Notes: generated by a model from the sequence alone, not told the origin. A DNA stretch of 64,000 nucleotides from an uncultured Lutimaribacter sp. (GCA_913061505.1 CAJXSO010000006.1:1-64000); one strand, 5' to 3'. Counted from the first letter of the stretch, positions 16,657 through 29,431 are shown. Translations and numbers: made by a program.

Positions 16657-18390
16657 ATGAGCGCAACCGCCCCGCAAACCGGCCATGCCGAACTGGCCAA
16701 AATCCGGCAGGCCAGCCGGCATCTTTTCCTTTTCGTGGCGCTGTTTAGCATGGCGGTCAACCTGCTTATGTTAACCGGGCCTTTGTATATGCTGCAGGTC
16801 TATGACCGGGTTTTGGGCAGCCGCTCGGTGGAAACGCTGATCGCGCTTTCGCTGCTGGCCACGTTTCTCTTTGCCATGATGGGGCTGCTTGATCATGTGC
16901 GCGGGCGGGTGATGGGGCGGGTGGCCGCGCGGTTTCAGGCGGCACTAGACCAGCGCGTGTTTCAAGCGATGATTCGCAAATCTGCCCTGCGCCCAGACGA
17001 ACAAACCGCCGGTGCCCTGCGCGATCTTGAGGCGGTGCAGCGGCTGCTGGGGGCACCTGCCATGCTGGCGCTGTTCGATCTGCCTTGGACACCGGTGTTT
17101 TTGTTTGGCATTTTTCTGTTTCACCCATGGTTGGGCTATTTGGCCATAGGCGGGGGGCTGGTTTTGGTGGCGATCACCGTTTTGAACCAGATCAGCACCC
17201 GCGCCCCCGTGGCCGAGGCCGCGCAGCGCAGCGCCCGATCCGAGGTATTGGCCGCGCAATTGCGCAGCGAGGCCGAGATGGTGCAGGCGCTGGGCATGGG
17301 CGCGGCGGTTATGGCGCGGTGGCGGCAGCTGCGGGGGCGGGCATTGCAGGCGCAGCTGGATGCGGCAGACCGGTCGGGGCTGTTCACCGCCAGCACCAAA
17401 ACATTTCGGCTGTTTTTACAATCCGCCATGTTGGGGCTGGGGGCGTATTTGGTGCTGCAGGCCGAAGTGACCGCAGGCGCGATGATTGCAGGATCTATCT
17501 TGTTGGGTCGGGCGCTGGCGCCTGTCGAGCTGGCCGTGGGCCAATGGGCCATGGTGCAGCGCGCCCGCGAAGGCTGGCTGAATCTGGCCGCTCTGTTGGG
17601 CGATGTCGCCCCCGACGCGCCCCGCACGCCGCTGCCCGACCCGAAAGCGGTGCTGGATGTGCACCAGCTGACAGTGTTTCCACCGGGCGAGGCGCAGCCT
17701 GTGTTGCGGGCCATCACCTTTCAGCTGCAACCGGGGCAGGCGGTTGGGGTGATTGGCGTGTCGGGCGCTGGCAAATCCAGCTTGGCGCGGGCGTTAACAG
17801 GCGCGTGGCGGCCCGCGCAGGGCAGCATCAGGCTGGATGGTGCAACGCTAGATCAATACGAGCCGGCCACATTGGGCCGCCATATCGGCTATTTGCCCCA
17901 GCGCGTGCAGCTGTTCGAGGGCACGATCGCAGAAAACATCGCCAAAATGGCCACGCAGCCCGATGCCGAAAAAGTGGTGCAAGCCGCCCGGCGCGCCGGT
18001 GCGCATGAGATGATTTTGAAACTGCCCCAAGGCTATGACACAGTGGTGCCGGCCAATGGCGGGCGTTTGTCGGGGGGGCAGATGCAGCGCATTGCCCTGG
18101 CCCGCGCGCTTTATGATGACCCGGTGATCTTGGTGTTGGACGAGCCGAATTCGAACCTCGATACCGATGGCAGCGCCGCGCTGAACCAAGCCATTTTGCA
18201 GCAAAAACAGGCGGGTAAGGCATGTTTGGTTATGGCCCATCGCCCTGCCGCCATTCAGGAATGCGACATGCTGCTGGTGCTGGATAACGGGCACAGCGTG
18301 GCCTTTGGCCCGCGCGATGATGTGCTGCGCAAGGCGGTGCATAACCACCAGCAATTGGCGCAACGCAGCACCCAAGGGGGCATACAATGA
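16657..18390 (+). CDS. type I secretion ABC transporter, PrtD-like
   Basis: Inner-membrane exporter ATPase of a type I secretion system, 577 residues. An N-terminal six-helix transmembrane domain includes the PrtD-type LTGPLYMLQVYDRVLGSRS. The nucleotide-binding domain has Walker A GVSGAGKSSL (about 367-376), signature LSGGQMQRIALARAL (about 470) and Walker B ILVLDEPNSNLD (about 491). It lacks the N-terminal C39-like domain of HlyB. It overlaps the adaptor gene by four bases (ATGA). No TolC-like or RTX substrate gene lies next to it, so what is exported is unknown. Confidence 0.9.
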   Translation: MSATAPQTGHAELAKIRQASRHLFLFVALFSMAVNLLMLTGPLYMLQVYDRVLGSRSVETLIALSLLATFLFAMMGLLDHVRGRVMGRVAARFQAALDQRVFQAMIRKSALRPDEQTAGALRDLEAVQRLLGAPAMLALFDLPWTPVFLFGIFLFHPWLGYLAIGGGLVLVAITVLNQISTRAPVAEAAQRSARSEVLAAQLRSEAEMVQALGMGAAVMARWRQLRGRALQAQLDAADRSGLFTASTKTFRLFLQSAMLGLGAYLVLQAEVTAGAMIAGSILLGRALAPVELAVGQWAMVQRAREGWLNLAALLGDVAPDAPRTPLPDPKAVLDVHQLTVFPPGEAQPVLRAITFQLQPGQAVGVIGVSGAGKSSLARALTGAWRPAQGSIRLDGATLDQYEPATLGRHIGYLPQRVQLFEGTIAENIAKMATQPDAEKVVQAARRAGAHEMILKLPQGYDTVVPANGGRLSGGQMQRIALARALYDDPVILVLDEPNSNLDTDGSAALNQAILQQKQAGKACLVMAHRPAAIQECDMLLVLDNGHSVAFGPRDDVLRKAVHNHQQLAQRSTQGGIQ

Positions 18391-19690
18391 CCAACCCCAC
18401 ACCAGAATTCAGCGTGCATCGGCACTTGGCCCTTGGCTTGGGCGGTTTGGCGGTGTTGATCCTTGGCTTTGGGGGCTGGGCCAGTTTCAGCGAAATCTCG
18501 GGCGCGGTTATTGCCCCGGGGCAGATCGAGGTAGATCAAAACCGCCAGGTGGTGCAGCACCCCGATGGCGGTGTTGTGGCGCAGATCTTGGCCCAGGAAG
18601 GCGACAGCGTGCGCCAGGGCCAGCTGTTGATCCAGCTTGATGCGACGCGCCTGGGATCAGAGCTGGCCATTATCGAGGGCCAGCTGTTCGAGCTGATGGC
18701 CCGCCGCGGCCGGCTAGAGGCCGAGCGCGACGACAAGCCCGAGCCGGTTTATGATGCTTTGTTGCGCGATAGCGCCGCCAGCAATCAAGATGCGGCGGTT
18801 TTGATGGCAGGCCAAAGCCAATTGCTGGCCGCCCGCCGCGCATCGCGTGCACAAGAGGTGGCGCAGCTGGCCAAAAGGCGCAGCCAGATCGATACGCAAA
18901 TCACCGGGATCAGCGCCCAATCGCAGGCCCTGGGCCAGCAGCTGGAATTGATCGAGCAAGAGCTGAAAGATCAGCAAACTTTGCTCGATCGCGGCCTGGC
19001 GCAGGCGGGGCGGGTGCTGGCACTGCGGCGCGAACAGGCGCGGCTTTCGGGGCAATTGGGCGAGCTGACAGCGCAGCGCGCTTTGGCCCAAGAGCGCGCC
19101 ACAGAAATTGACCTAGAGGTGATCAAACTGCGCACCCAGCAGCGCGAAGAGGCCATTACCCGCCTGCGCGATTTGCAGTTTCGCGAATTAGAGCTGGCCG
19201 AGCAGCGCCGCGCCTTGCTGGACCAACGCGACAGGCTGGCCATTCGCGCCCCCGTAAGCGGCATTATCTATGGGCTGCAAGTCACCACGCCACGATCGGT
19301 TATTCGCGCGGCCGAGCCGGTGATGTTTATCATCCCGCAAGATCGGCCCTTGGTTATTGCCGCGCGGGTCGATCCCATTCACATCGATAAAATCACGCTG
19401 GGCCAGCCCGTAAACTTGCGGTTTTCCGCGCTTGACCAGCGTACCACCCCGGAACTGACAGGCGAGGTGGCCAAAGTATCGCCCGATGCCTTTGTCGATC
19501 AGGCCCGCGGGCTAAGCTACTATCGCGCCGAAATTACCCTGCCCGAGGCCGAGCAAGCCAAGCTGCCCGAAAACATACGCCTGCTGCCGGGCATGCCGGT
19601 CGAGGCCTTTATCCGCACGGGCGACAGAACGCCGCTGGCCTATTTGACCAAACCGCTGACCGATTATTTCAGCAAGGCATTTCGCGATGG

Positions 19691-19694
<4 letters not shown>
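18387..19694 (+). CDS. type I secretion membrane fusion protein, HlyD/PrtE family
   Basis: Periplasmic adaptor linking the exporter to an outer-membrane channel. The 435-residue protein has one N-terminal membrane segment (LALGLGGLAVLILGFGGW), a biotinyl-lipoyl-like half (GQIEVDQNRQVVQHPDGGVV), a long coiled-coil rich in Q, E, L and R (about 90-280), the second half APVSGIIYGLQV and a C-terminal beta domain. It is coupled to the ATPase gene by a four-base overlap. The stop codon lies in a long inverted repeat shared with the end of gyrB. Confidence 0.9.
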
Positions 19695-22190
<2,496 letters not shown>

Positions 22191-22274
22191 TTACTGCCGT
22201 TTTATAGCGGCCCGCAGCCGGATTGTCACGCCACAGACACAATATTTGGTGGGCCACAGCCATATCAGCCGCAA

Positions 22275-22895
22275 TCACGTGAAAGGGATAACACAGCCCA
22301 CAAAAATCAATACCGCGCCCGAGCCGATGTTCATCCGCCGCAGCGCCTTTGGGCTTTGCAACATTTGTCGCACGCGATCCAAAAACAACGCCAAACCCAA
22401 ATTGCCCAGCATCGGCACCAGCGCAGAAATTGCCAAAATACAGGCAATATCCACTGTGCCCACGCGGCCCAAATCAAAAAACCCCGGCAAAATGCCCATG
22501 TAAAACAAAATGGCCTTTGGGTTGCCGATCACCGCTGCCACGCCAACAGAAAACCCAGCCCACAGGCCCGGCCGTGTCAGCCTGCTGTCGCCCTCAAGCC
22601 GCGTGGCCGGGCTGCGGACCAACATCACACCCATGCCCACAAACACCACCGCGGCCACCCAACGCAGAACTGACAAAAAATCGCCATAGCTGGATAACAC
22701 CCAACTCAGGCCGAAAATCGCGCAAAGCGGCCAGATCAAATCGCCCAGCGCCACCCCCACAGCCAAGGGCCACGCCCCACGCATGCCCCCCGACAGGGCA
22801 CGCGCCACCAAAGCCACCCACACAGGCCCCGGCACAGCCCAAAGCGCCGCCATGCCCCCCGCGTAAAGCAACAGATCATAAAATGAAACGGTCAT
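22275..22895 (-). CDS. LysE/RhtB family transporter
   Basis: Predicted amino acid or metabolite exporter of the inner membrane, 206 residues with about six hydrophobic segments. The family blocks GPVWVALVARALSGGMRGA and NPKAILFYMGILPGFFD are present. It lies between recF and gyrB in the same direction, probably in the replication-gene transcript. The substrate cannot be told from sequence. Confidence 0.85.
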   Translation of the reverse strand: MTVSFYDLLLYAGGMAALWAVPGPVWVALVARALSGGMRGAWPLAVGVALGDLIWPLCAIFGLSWVLSSYGDFLSVLRWVAAVVFVGMGVMLVRSPATRLEGDSRLTRPGLWAGFSVGVAAVIGNPKAILFYMGILPGFFDLGRVGTVDIACILAISALVPMLGNLGLALFLDRVRQMLQSPKALRRMNIGSGAVLIFVGCVIPFT

Positions 22896-22927
22896 ATCCT
22901 ATGTCCCATACCCCGTGCAGAGGGCGA

Positions 22928-24049
22928 TTAACCATCTTGCGGCGCCGATACCATGCGCAACTCTGACACGCCGCCAAGCTCGGTCATTTCCACATATTGC
23001 GCCCGCGCGCCCATGCCCTGAAACAGCTCGGGCCCCGTTCCTGTCATCCAGGCCTGCGCCCCCAGCGCGCAGATTTCATCATAAAGCGCTGCCCGCCGTG
23101 CCGCATCCAAATGCGCACCCACCTCATCCAGCAACACCAGCGGCGGCGCGCCTAAATCCGCCGCCAAAGCCCGCGCATTGGCTAAGATCAACGACACCAA
23201 CAGCGCTTTTTGCTCGCCTGTCGAACAGTCTTTCGCCGCCACCCCCTTGGCCGCATACACTGCGTGCAAATCTGTGCGATGCGGCCCAACCAAACTGCGC
23301 CCCGCCGCCATATCCCGAAACCGGCTTTCGCCAAAGGCGGCCAGCAAATCGGCCTCGGTGCTGGCCTGCGCCCCCTCTGCCTGCACGATCTCAAGATGCG
23401 CCGCGGGAAAGGCTGTTTCTGCGCCCTCTTGCGCCGCCAGCAGCCGCGCCAGCGCAGCTGCACGGTTTTGCGCCATCTGGGCACCTGCGCGCGCCATCTG
23501 TCGCTCGAGCGCCAGGTACCAATGCCCGTCGCGCACCTGCTCTTTCAACAAGCGATTGCGCTCGCGCATCGCCTTGTCATACACCAACACCTGCGCACCA
23601 TGATCGGGGAAAAAGCTTAGCGTCATCCGGTCTAAAAACCGCCGGCGCCCCTCGGCCCCTTCAATCCACAAACGGTCCATGCTGGGCACCAGCCACAACA
23701 CGCGCAAAAGCTGGCCCAAGGCCGCTTGCGCCGCAGCCTTGCCGCCCAGCTTTACCTGCCGCGCAGCGCCTGCATCTGAAAAAATCTCAACCTCTGTATC
23801 CAGCTCGGCACCGGCCAAGATATAGCGCAGCTTCCAGCCCAGCGCCTCGGGGCGGCGCGCCATCTCTTCTGCCGCCGCCCGGCGCAGCCCGCGCCCGGGC
23901 GATAACAGCGACACGGCCTCTAACAGATTGGTCTTGCCAGCGCCATTGGGCCCAAATACCGCCACCGGCCGCGCATCCAGCGCCAACTCACCCCGCTGAT
24001 GCGATCGAAAATGCGAAATCGACAGCGCAGAGACATAAAGGCCAGTCAC
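22928..24049 (-). CDS. recF: DNA replication and repair protein RecF
   Basis: SMC-like ATPase that loads RecA at gaps. Walker A GPNGAGKTNLLEAV lies at residues 33-46; the signature region is near DCSTGEQKALLVSLILANA and Walker B is VLLDEVGAHLDAARR. The length of 373 residues is normal. The start is probably GTG at 24049, eight bases after AAGGG; the TTG one codon upstream is equally in frame. It lies between dnaN and the LysE gene in the replication cluster. Confidence 0.93.
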   Translation of the reverse strand: MTGLYVSALSISHFRSHQRGELALDARPVAVFGPNGAGKTNLLEAVSLLSPGRGLRRAAAEEMARRPEALGWKLRYILAGAELDTEVEIFSDAGAARQVKLGGKAAAQAALGQLLRVLWLVPSMDRLWIEGAEGRRRFLDRMTLSFFPDHGAQVLVYDKAMRERNRLLKEQVRDGHWYLALERQMARAGAQMAQNRAAALARLLAAQEGAETAFPAAHLEIVQAEGAQASTEADLLAAFGESRFRDMAAGRSLVGPHRTDLHAVYAAKGVAAKDCSTGEQKALLVSLILANARALAADLGAPPLVLLDEVGAHLDAARRAALYDEICALGAQAWMTGTGPELFQGMGARAQYVEMTELGGVSELRMVSAPQDG

Positions 24050-24110
24050 CAAAACCGCCCTTCATCTTGCCAAAAATACTCATCTTCCACAGGGCCCATC
24101 TGGCGCCACG

Positions 24111-25229
24111 TCAGACGCGCATTGGCATCACGACATAAACCGCGCTGGTGTCATTGCCCTCGCGCATCAAGGTCGGGTCGCCGGCAGAATTGAACAAGAA
24201 CACCGCATTTTCGCGGTCCACCTGGCTGGCGATTTCCAACAGATATTTGGCGTTAAACCCAATTTCCAGCCGCTCGTCGCCATAGGCCACGGCCAGCTCT
24301 TCCTCGGCCGCGCCGCTATCGGGGGCGTTGACCGACAAAACCAGCCGGTCTTCATCCAGCTGCAGCTTTACCGCGCGCGAGCGTTCCGATGAAACCGTGG
24401 CCACGCGGTCGACCGCGGCGGCAAATTCGCTGGCATCGACCTCTAGCTTGCGGGTGTTGCCGGTGGGAATCACACGGGTGTAATCGGGGAATGTGCCATC
24501 GATCACTTTCGAGGTCAGCGTCAGGTTTGGCGTGGCAAACCGAATTTTGGTTTCACTGACCGAAACGGCAATTTTCATTTCGTCATCATCAAGCAGCTTG
24601 CGCAGCTCGCCCACGGTTTTGCGGGGCACGATCACGCCTGGCATGGTTTCGGCATGCACGGGCAGTTCTGCGTCGATCCGGGCCAGGCGGTGGCCGTCAG
24701 TGGCCACGCAGCGCAAGACCGGGCCGCCATCGGCCTGGGCCACATGCATATAAACGCCGTTCAGGTAATAGCGGGTTTCTTCGGTCGAGATGGCGAATTT
24801 CGATTTATCGAACAAGCGGCGCAGCACAGGCGCAGGGGCGCTGAAATTCGAGGCATATTCCGACGAGGCCATCACCGGAAAATCCTCTTTCGGCAAAGTG
24901 GCCAAGTTGAAATGCGACCGCCCGGCCGTAACGCTAAGCCGGCCAGCGGTGCCGTCATCGGCCAGTGTCACCAGCGCGCCATCGGGCAGTTTACGCACGA
25001 TCTCGTGCAAGGTTACCGCCGAAACCGTGGTGGCGCCTGCCCGCTCGACCATGGCGGCGGCTTTGTCGACCACTTCGATATCCAGATCTGTGGCACGAAA
25101 TTGCACTGTGTTGCCTTCGGCCTCGATCAGCACATTGGCAAGGATCGGAATCGTGTTGCGCCGTTCTACAACAGATTGTGCCTGTGCCACCGCTTTCAGC
25201 AGAGTTCCACGCTCGATGCTAAGCTTCAT
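24111..25229 (-). CDS. dnaN: DNA polymerase III beta clamp
   Basis: Sliding clamp, 372 residues with three repeated clamp folds. MKLSIERGTLLKAVAQAQSV is the standard N-terminus, and the C-terminus ends in VYVVMPMRV, close to the usual MPMR-L. A GAGG sequence precedes the ATG at 25229; an upstream in-frame start adds 15 residues unlike any DnaN. It lies 173 bp downstream of dnaA and is read in the same direction. Confidence 0.95.
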   Translation of the reverse strand: MKLSIERGTLLKAVAQAQSVVERRNTIPILANVLIEAEGNTVQFRATDLDIEVVDKAAAMVERAGATTVSAVTLHEIVRKLPDGALVTLADDGTAGRLSVTAGRSHFNLATLPKEDFPVMASSEYASNFSAPAPVLRRLFDKSKFAISTEETRYYLNGVYMHVAQADGGPVLRCVATDGHRLARIDAELPVHAETMPGVIVPRKTVGELRKLLDDDEMKIAVSVSETKIRFATPNLTLTSKVIDGTFPDYTRVIPTGNTRKLEVDASEFAAAVDRVATVSSERSRAVKLQLDEDRLVLSVNAPDSGAAEEELAVAYGDERLEIGFNAKYLLEIASQVDRENAVFLFNSAGDPTLMREGNDTSAVYVVMPMRV

Positions 25230-25402
25230 GATCCTCGTTCCTTTCCCGAACCGGGCTACAACCGGGAGGGGCAAGGTATCGGAAATTCCCGCCCACTCAA
25301 GCGTTTTATGCGTCTGTCACTGGGTTTGTCCAAAGAAAGCGCAGCCCCGTCAAGGGCAGGCGCGTGCCTGCCCGTGCTTGCGGGAAAACCGGGGCGAAAT
25401 GG

Positions 25403-26773
25403 TCACGCCTCTAGGGTGCGGCGCAGCATTTCCAGATCTTCTGCAATCTGGCCATCTTGCACTTTCAGCTCTTCCACACGTTTGACGCCATGCATCACGG
25501 TGGTGTGGTCGCGCCCCCCAAAGCGGCGGCCAATCTCTGGCAGCGATCGGCTGGTCAGCTGTTTGCACAAATACATCGCCACCTGGCGCGGGCGGGCATA
25601 GGTGCGCACGCGTTTGGGGCCCAACAAATCGGACAGGCGAATGTTGTAATGTTCGGCAACGCGGCGCTGAATTTCCTCGATCGTGATCTTGCGTTCGGAG
25701 GCGCGCAAAATATCGGCCAGGCAATCTTGGGTCATGTCCAGCGTAATTTCGCAGCCCACCAGCGAGGCAAAAGCAAACAGCCGGGTCAGCGCACCTTCGA
25801 GCACGCGCACATTGGTGCTGATGCGATGGGCCAAAAACTCGAGCACGCCATCAGCCAGGACAAGGCCGGGGTATTGTTCGCTGAACTGATCGACTTTGGA
25901 ATGCAAAATACCCAAGCGCAGCTCGTAATCGGTTGGGTGCAAATCCACCACCAGCCCGCACTGCAGGCGGCTTTTGATGCGGTCTTCCAAATCTTTGATT
26001 TCACCCGGCGCCCGATCGGCCGAGATGATGATCTGTTTGTTCTGGTCTACCAAGGCGTTGAATGTGTGGAAAAATTCCTCTTGGGTGCTGTCTTTGCCGG
26101 CGATGAATTGCACATCATCCACCATCAGCACATCAACCGCGCGGAAGATCTGTTTGAAATCCATCATGCGGCGATCGCGCAGCGCCTGCACGAAACGATA
26201 CATGAATTGCTCGGCCGACAGATACACCACATTCAAATCAGGCCGGCGCACCGATAGCTCGTGGGCAATTGCGTGCATAAGGTGGGTTTTGCCCAGGCCA
26301 ACGCCACCATATAAAAACAATGGGTTAAAGGTAACGGGCCCGCCCTCGGCCACGCGGCGCGCGGCGGCATGGGCCAGTTCGTTGGGTTTGCCCACCACGA
26401 AAGTGTCAAAGGTAAAGCGCCCGTCAAGCGGTGCACCGGGCAGCAGCTCGGCCGTGGGTCGCGCGGGCTGGGCATTGCCCGTTTCGGCGGCGGGTTTGAC
26501 GCTGGGTTGGGCATTGGCGCGTGCAGGGCTAGACGCGGCCACGCTAAACTGAACGCGGCGCACCTGTGCCCCGGAATGGGCCAGTTTGTGCAAGATCAGA
26601 TCGCCAAAATTTTGCTGGACGTAATTGCCCAAAAAGCTGGTTGGCACGTTGAAAATGGCAACACCATCGCGGATATCGGAAAATTCGATCGGTTCGATCC
26701 AGTTGGTGAAGTTATTTTGCCCCACCATGCCCAGCAAACTTTGCCGCAGCTGGCCCCATTGTTCTTGCGTCAT
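25403..26773 (-). CDS. dnaA: chromosomal replication initiator DnaA
   Basis: Replication initiator, 456 residues. Domain I begins MTQEQWGQLRQSLLGMVGQN; a variable alanine/proline-rich linker follows. The AAA+ domain III has GGVGLGKTHLMHAIAHE and LMVDDVQFIAGKDSTQEEFF. Domain IV ends with GGRDHTTVMHGVKRVEEL, the DNA-binding signature. The ATG at 26773 follows GGGGA; a TTG six codons upstream is possible. It heads the leftward cluster dnaA-dnaN-recF-lysE-gyrB. Confidence 0.96.
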   Translation of the reverse strand: MTQEQWGQLRQSLLGMVGQNNFTNWIEPIEFSDIRDGVAIFNVPTSFLGNYVQQNFGDLILHKLAHSGAQVRRVQFSVAASSPARANAQPSVKPAAETGNAQPARPTAELLPGAPLDGRFTFDTFVVGKPNELAHAAARRVAEGGPVTFNPLFLYGGVGLGKTHLMHAIAHELSVRRPDLNVVYLSAEQFMYRFVQALRDRRMMDFKQIFRAVDVLMVDDVQFIAGKDSTQEEFFHTFNALVDQNKQIIISADRAPGEIKDLEDRIKSRLQCGLVVDLHPTDYELRLGILHSKVDQFSEQYPGLVLADGVLEFLAHRISTNVRVLEGALTRLFAFASLVGCEITLDMTQDCLADILRASERKITIEEIQRRVAEHYNIRLSDLLGPKRVRTYARPRQVAMYLCKQLTSRSLPEIGRRFGGRDHTTVMHGVKRVEELKVQDGQIAEDLEMLRRTLEA

Positions 26774-27210
26774 TCCATCCCCGCTTGGCAACCAATTCGC
26801 ACGTCAACATTCGTAGTCATCACAAAAATCATACTATGAAAAAAACACACTATCCCCATCCCGCAGAGTAGCCCCTGCCGGCCGCACACACATCACTTGT
26901 TTCCAAACACATGGCCCTGGGCGTTATTCCCAAGGCCTGCGGCACAATCGCACCCGATTTTGGACAAAGTACAGTTTGGCAGTTGCCCGGCACTGCGCCG
27001 AAAAACCATCTCAAATTGTAACACCGAGCTTATTCTTGGTTAAAACAAACTGGCGCGGCCCTGTCCCCCCAGACACGATGTGACTCGCAAGGCTGAAACT
27101 AGCAATTGCGCCTATGGGCTCGCAACTGATCTTCACACTTGACTCGGGAATCCATGAAAAAGAATCTGCGCTCTTTCGGATATGCCCTTATAACCGCATG
27201 GAACAAACGC
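26774..27210. other. non-coding region between dnaA and rpsT
   Basis: About 440 bp without a convincing gene. It must hold the dnaA promoter, which would run on the minus strand; a TATGAT-like -10 lies near 26832-26837. No exact DnaA box (TTATCCACA) was found on either strand; the nearest are TTATTCCCA (26924-26932) and a few other 7-of-9 matches. It is a possible origin region by location only. Confidence 0.4.
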
Positions 27211-27235
27211 AAAAAAGCGTCGCAAAATGCGACGC
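27211..27235 (-). terminator. Rho-independent terminator of rpsT
   Basis: GCGTCGC (27217-27223) and GCGACGC (27229-27235) form a 7-bp stem. On the minus strand six T follow it, 29 bp after the rpsT stop. Confidence 0.85.
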
Positions 27236-27264
27236 CTTTACCGGGCCATAATGGCCTGTGGTGC

Positions 27265-27528
27265 TTAGCCCAGCGCTTTGACGCGGGCGGCCAGGCGCGA
27301 CACTTTGCGCGAGGCGGTGTTTTTGTGGAAAACGCCTTTGGTCACGCCGCGCATCAGCTCGGGCTGGGCTGCGCGCAGGGCTGCTGCTGCGGCTTCTTTG
27401 TCACCCGAAGCAATAGCTTCTTCGACTTTGCGCAGGAACGTGCGGATACGCGAACGGCGGTTTTTGTTTACGGCAGCGCGGGCCTCGTTCTGGCGGGCGC
27501 GTTTTTTTGCCTGGGGCGTATTTGCCAT
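27265..27528 (-). CDS. rpsT: 30S ribosomal protein S20
   Basis: Small-subunit ribosomal protein that binds 16S rRNA. The 87-residue, strongly basic product starts [20 protein letters not shown], the standard S20 opening, and contains [15 protein letters not shown]. The ATG at 27528 follows AAAAGG; an upstream in-frame start adds 24 residues with no relation to S20. It is a single-gene unit upstream of dnaA, the order common in alphaproteobacteria. Confidence 0.95.
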   Translation of the reverse strand: MANTPQAKKRARQNEARAAVNKNRRSRIRTFLRKVEEAIASGDKEAAAAALRAAQPELMRGVTKGVFHKNTASRKVSRLAARVKALG

Positions 27529-27693
27529 GATGTCAGACCTTTTTCTCGGGTTTGGTTCAATTCTGTTGGCGCCATGCCATACCCAAAGGACCAAACCCAT
27601 TCCGGCGGCCTATGCCGGACGATTCGAGCCAAGCGGGCTGCACGCGCATGTATCGGGCGGCGTATAGGCGATTTGATTGCAGAAGGAAACAGG

Positions 27694-27728
27694 AAAATAC
27701 CCGGCCAAGGCCCATACCCCGGGCCGGG
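27694..27728 (-). terminator. probable terminator after enoyl-CoA hydratase gene
   Basis: On the minus strand CCCGGCC and GGCCGGG form a 7-bp stem (27722-27728 with 27700-27706) around a GC-rich loop, followed by TATTTT. It starts about 10 bp after the stop codon. Confidence 0.5.
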
Positions 27729-27737
27729 CTGCCTGTG

Positions 27738-28514
27738 TTACTTGTCGCGGAATTGCGCTGTGCGCTTTTCCAAAAAGGCGGCCATGCCCTCTTTTTGGTC
27801 TTCCGTGGCAAAAAGCGAATGGAACACGCGCCGCTCGAACAACACGCCTTCGCGCAGCGTGGTTTCAAACGAGCGGTTCACCGATTCCTTGATCGCCGTC
27901 ACCGTGACCATGGATTTTTCGGCAATTTTCTGGGCCGCGGCCATGGCTTCTTTCATCAGCTCCTTGGCTGGCACAATGCGGCTGACCAACCCCGCGCGCT
28001 CGGCCTCGGCGGCATCCATAAAGCGCCCCGTCAGGTTCATATCCATCGCCTTTGCCTTGCCAACGGCGCGGGTCAGGCGCTGGGTGCCGCCAATACCGGC
28101 CATCACGCCTAGGTTAATTTCGGGCTGACCAAATTTCGCCGTATCCGATGCGATGATGAAATCGCACATCATGGCCAATTCACAGCCACCGCCCAGCGCA
28201 TAGCCCGACACCGCCGCGATAATGGGCTTGCGGATGCGGCAGATAGCGTCGGTTTCTTCGGTGAAGAGATCACCCATAAACACATCGACAAAGCTTTGCT
28301 CGCTCATCATGCCAATATCGGCACCGGCGGCGAATGCTTTCTCGCTGCCCGTCAGCACGATGCAGCGCACCTTTTCATTGGCCTGCGCGGCTTGCAAAGC
28401 ATCAACCAATTCCCCCAAAAGCTGCGCATTCAGCGCGTTCAGGGCATCGGGCCGGTTCAGGCGGATCAGGGCGATGTGGTCTTCTACGTCGACGATGATC
28501 GTCTCATAGGCCAT
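27738..28514 (-). CDS. enoyl-CoA hydratase
   Basis: Crotonase-fold enzyme of 258 residues that hydrates short-chain trans-2-enoyl-CoA in fatty acid or amino acid breakdown. The oxyanion-hole block AFAAGADIGMM and the two catalytic glutamates in GYALGGGCELAMMCD and FGQPEINLGVMAGIGG are intact, which supports true hydratase activity rather than another crotonase reaction. It sits between mutM and rpsT on the same strand. The exact pathway is not shown by its neighbours. Confidence 0.9.
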   Translation of the reverse strand: MAYETIIVDVEDHIALIRLNRPDALNALNAQLLGELVDALQAAQANEKVRCIVLTGSEKAFAAGADIGMMSEQSFVDVFMGDLFTEETDAICRIRKPIIAAVSGYALGGGCELAMMCDFIIASDTAKFGQPEINLGVMAGIGGTQRLTRAVGKAKAMDMNLTGRFMDAAEAERAGLVSRIVPAKELMKEAMAAAQKIAEKSMVTVTAIKESVNRSFETTLREGVLFERRVFHSLFATEDQKEGMAAFLEKRTAQFRDK

Positions 28515-28579
28515 GAAATTTGCTTTCGCTTGTTTCTGTCAGAACAGCACCCTTACCATTCCGGCACCAACGATCAAGA

Positions 28580-29431
28580 CTATCTTTGACACGAGGGGCA
28601 GTAGAAGGTCGATCTGCCGCTTTGCACGATGCGCCGGATGGAGGCGGTGCAGCCGGTGCTGCGGCAGCTTTCGCCCTCGCGGCCATAGACATCGAAATTG
28701 TGCTGGAAATAGCCCAGTTCGCCATCGGCACGGCGGAAATCTTTCAACGACGAGCCGCCCGCCTGAATGGCCTGTTCCAGCACCTCGCGGATGATTGGCA
28801 CCAGCCCCGCCACACGCGCGGCCGCCACACGCCCCGCTTGCCGCGCCGGGTGAATGCCCGCCCGATAAAGCGTTTCACAGACGTAAATATTTCCCAAGCC
28901 GGCCACAACATGCTGATCCAGCAAAACCGATTTTACCGGCGCGCTGCGCCCCTTGAAGGCGGCCTGCAAAACATCAGGCCCAAAGCTATTGCCCAAAGGT
29001 TCAGGCCCGATACCTGACAGCAGTTTATGGCCCTCTTGCCCCGCGGTTGGCAGCAGATCCATCGCCCCAAACCTGCGCGGGTCGTTAAAGGTAATGCGCG
29101 CGCCATTTTCCATATCTAGCACCACATGATCGTGCTTTTCCGGTGCGGGGTGGGTGTGCACAAACTGCCCCAGCGGATCGCCCGATATCAGCATACGCCC
29201 CGACATGCCCAAATGCACCAACAGGGTTTCACCCGAATCAAGATCAGCCAAGATATATTTCGAGCGCCGCCGCAATTGCAGCACCCGCCGGCCCGTAAGC
29301 CGCTGTGCCATATTGGGCGGAAAGGGCCAGCGCAGATCGGGCCTGTTCACAGCCGCATGGGCAATCACCTGCCCCTCCATCACCGGGGCCAAGCCGCGGC
29401 GCACTGTTTCCACCTCGGGCAATTCGGGCAT
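28580..29431 (-). CDS. mutM: formamidopyrimidine-DNA glycosylase
   Basis: Removes 8-oxoguanine and Fapy lesions and cuts the strand. The catalytic Pro2-Glu3 follows the initiator Met ([14 protein letters not shown]), which fixes the start at 29431 over the in-frame codon five positions upstream. The 283-residue protein keeps the H2TH region ([17 protein letters not shown]) and ends in a zinc finger, Cys-x4-Cys (CRSTGC) and Cys-x2-Cys (CPSC). It is divergent from ubiE with 82 bp between. Confidence 0.94.
   Translation of the reverse strand: MPELPEVETVRRGLAPVMEGQVIAHAAVNRPDLRWPFPPNMAQRLTGRRVLQLRRRSKYILADLDSGETLLVHLGMSGRMLISGDPLGQFVHTHPAPEKHDHVVLDMENGARITFNDPRRFGAMDLLPTAGQEGHKLLSGIGPEPLGNSFGPDVLQAAFKGRSAPVKSVLLDQHVVAGLGNIYVCETLYRAGIHPARQAGRVAAARVAGLVPIIREVLEQAIQAGGSSLKDFRRADGELGYFQHNFDVYGREGESCRSTGCTASIRRIVQSGRSTFYCPSCQR

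Noticed and set aside
22915-24138. A 407-codon open frame on the plus strand opposite recF
   Set aside because: It is proline and alanine rich without recognisable domains, and its opposite strand encodes a complete RecF; it is a by-product of GC-rich codon use.
26774-27210. oriC with a DnaA box cluster
   Set aside because: No exact box on either strand; the near matches are no more frequent than chance would allow.
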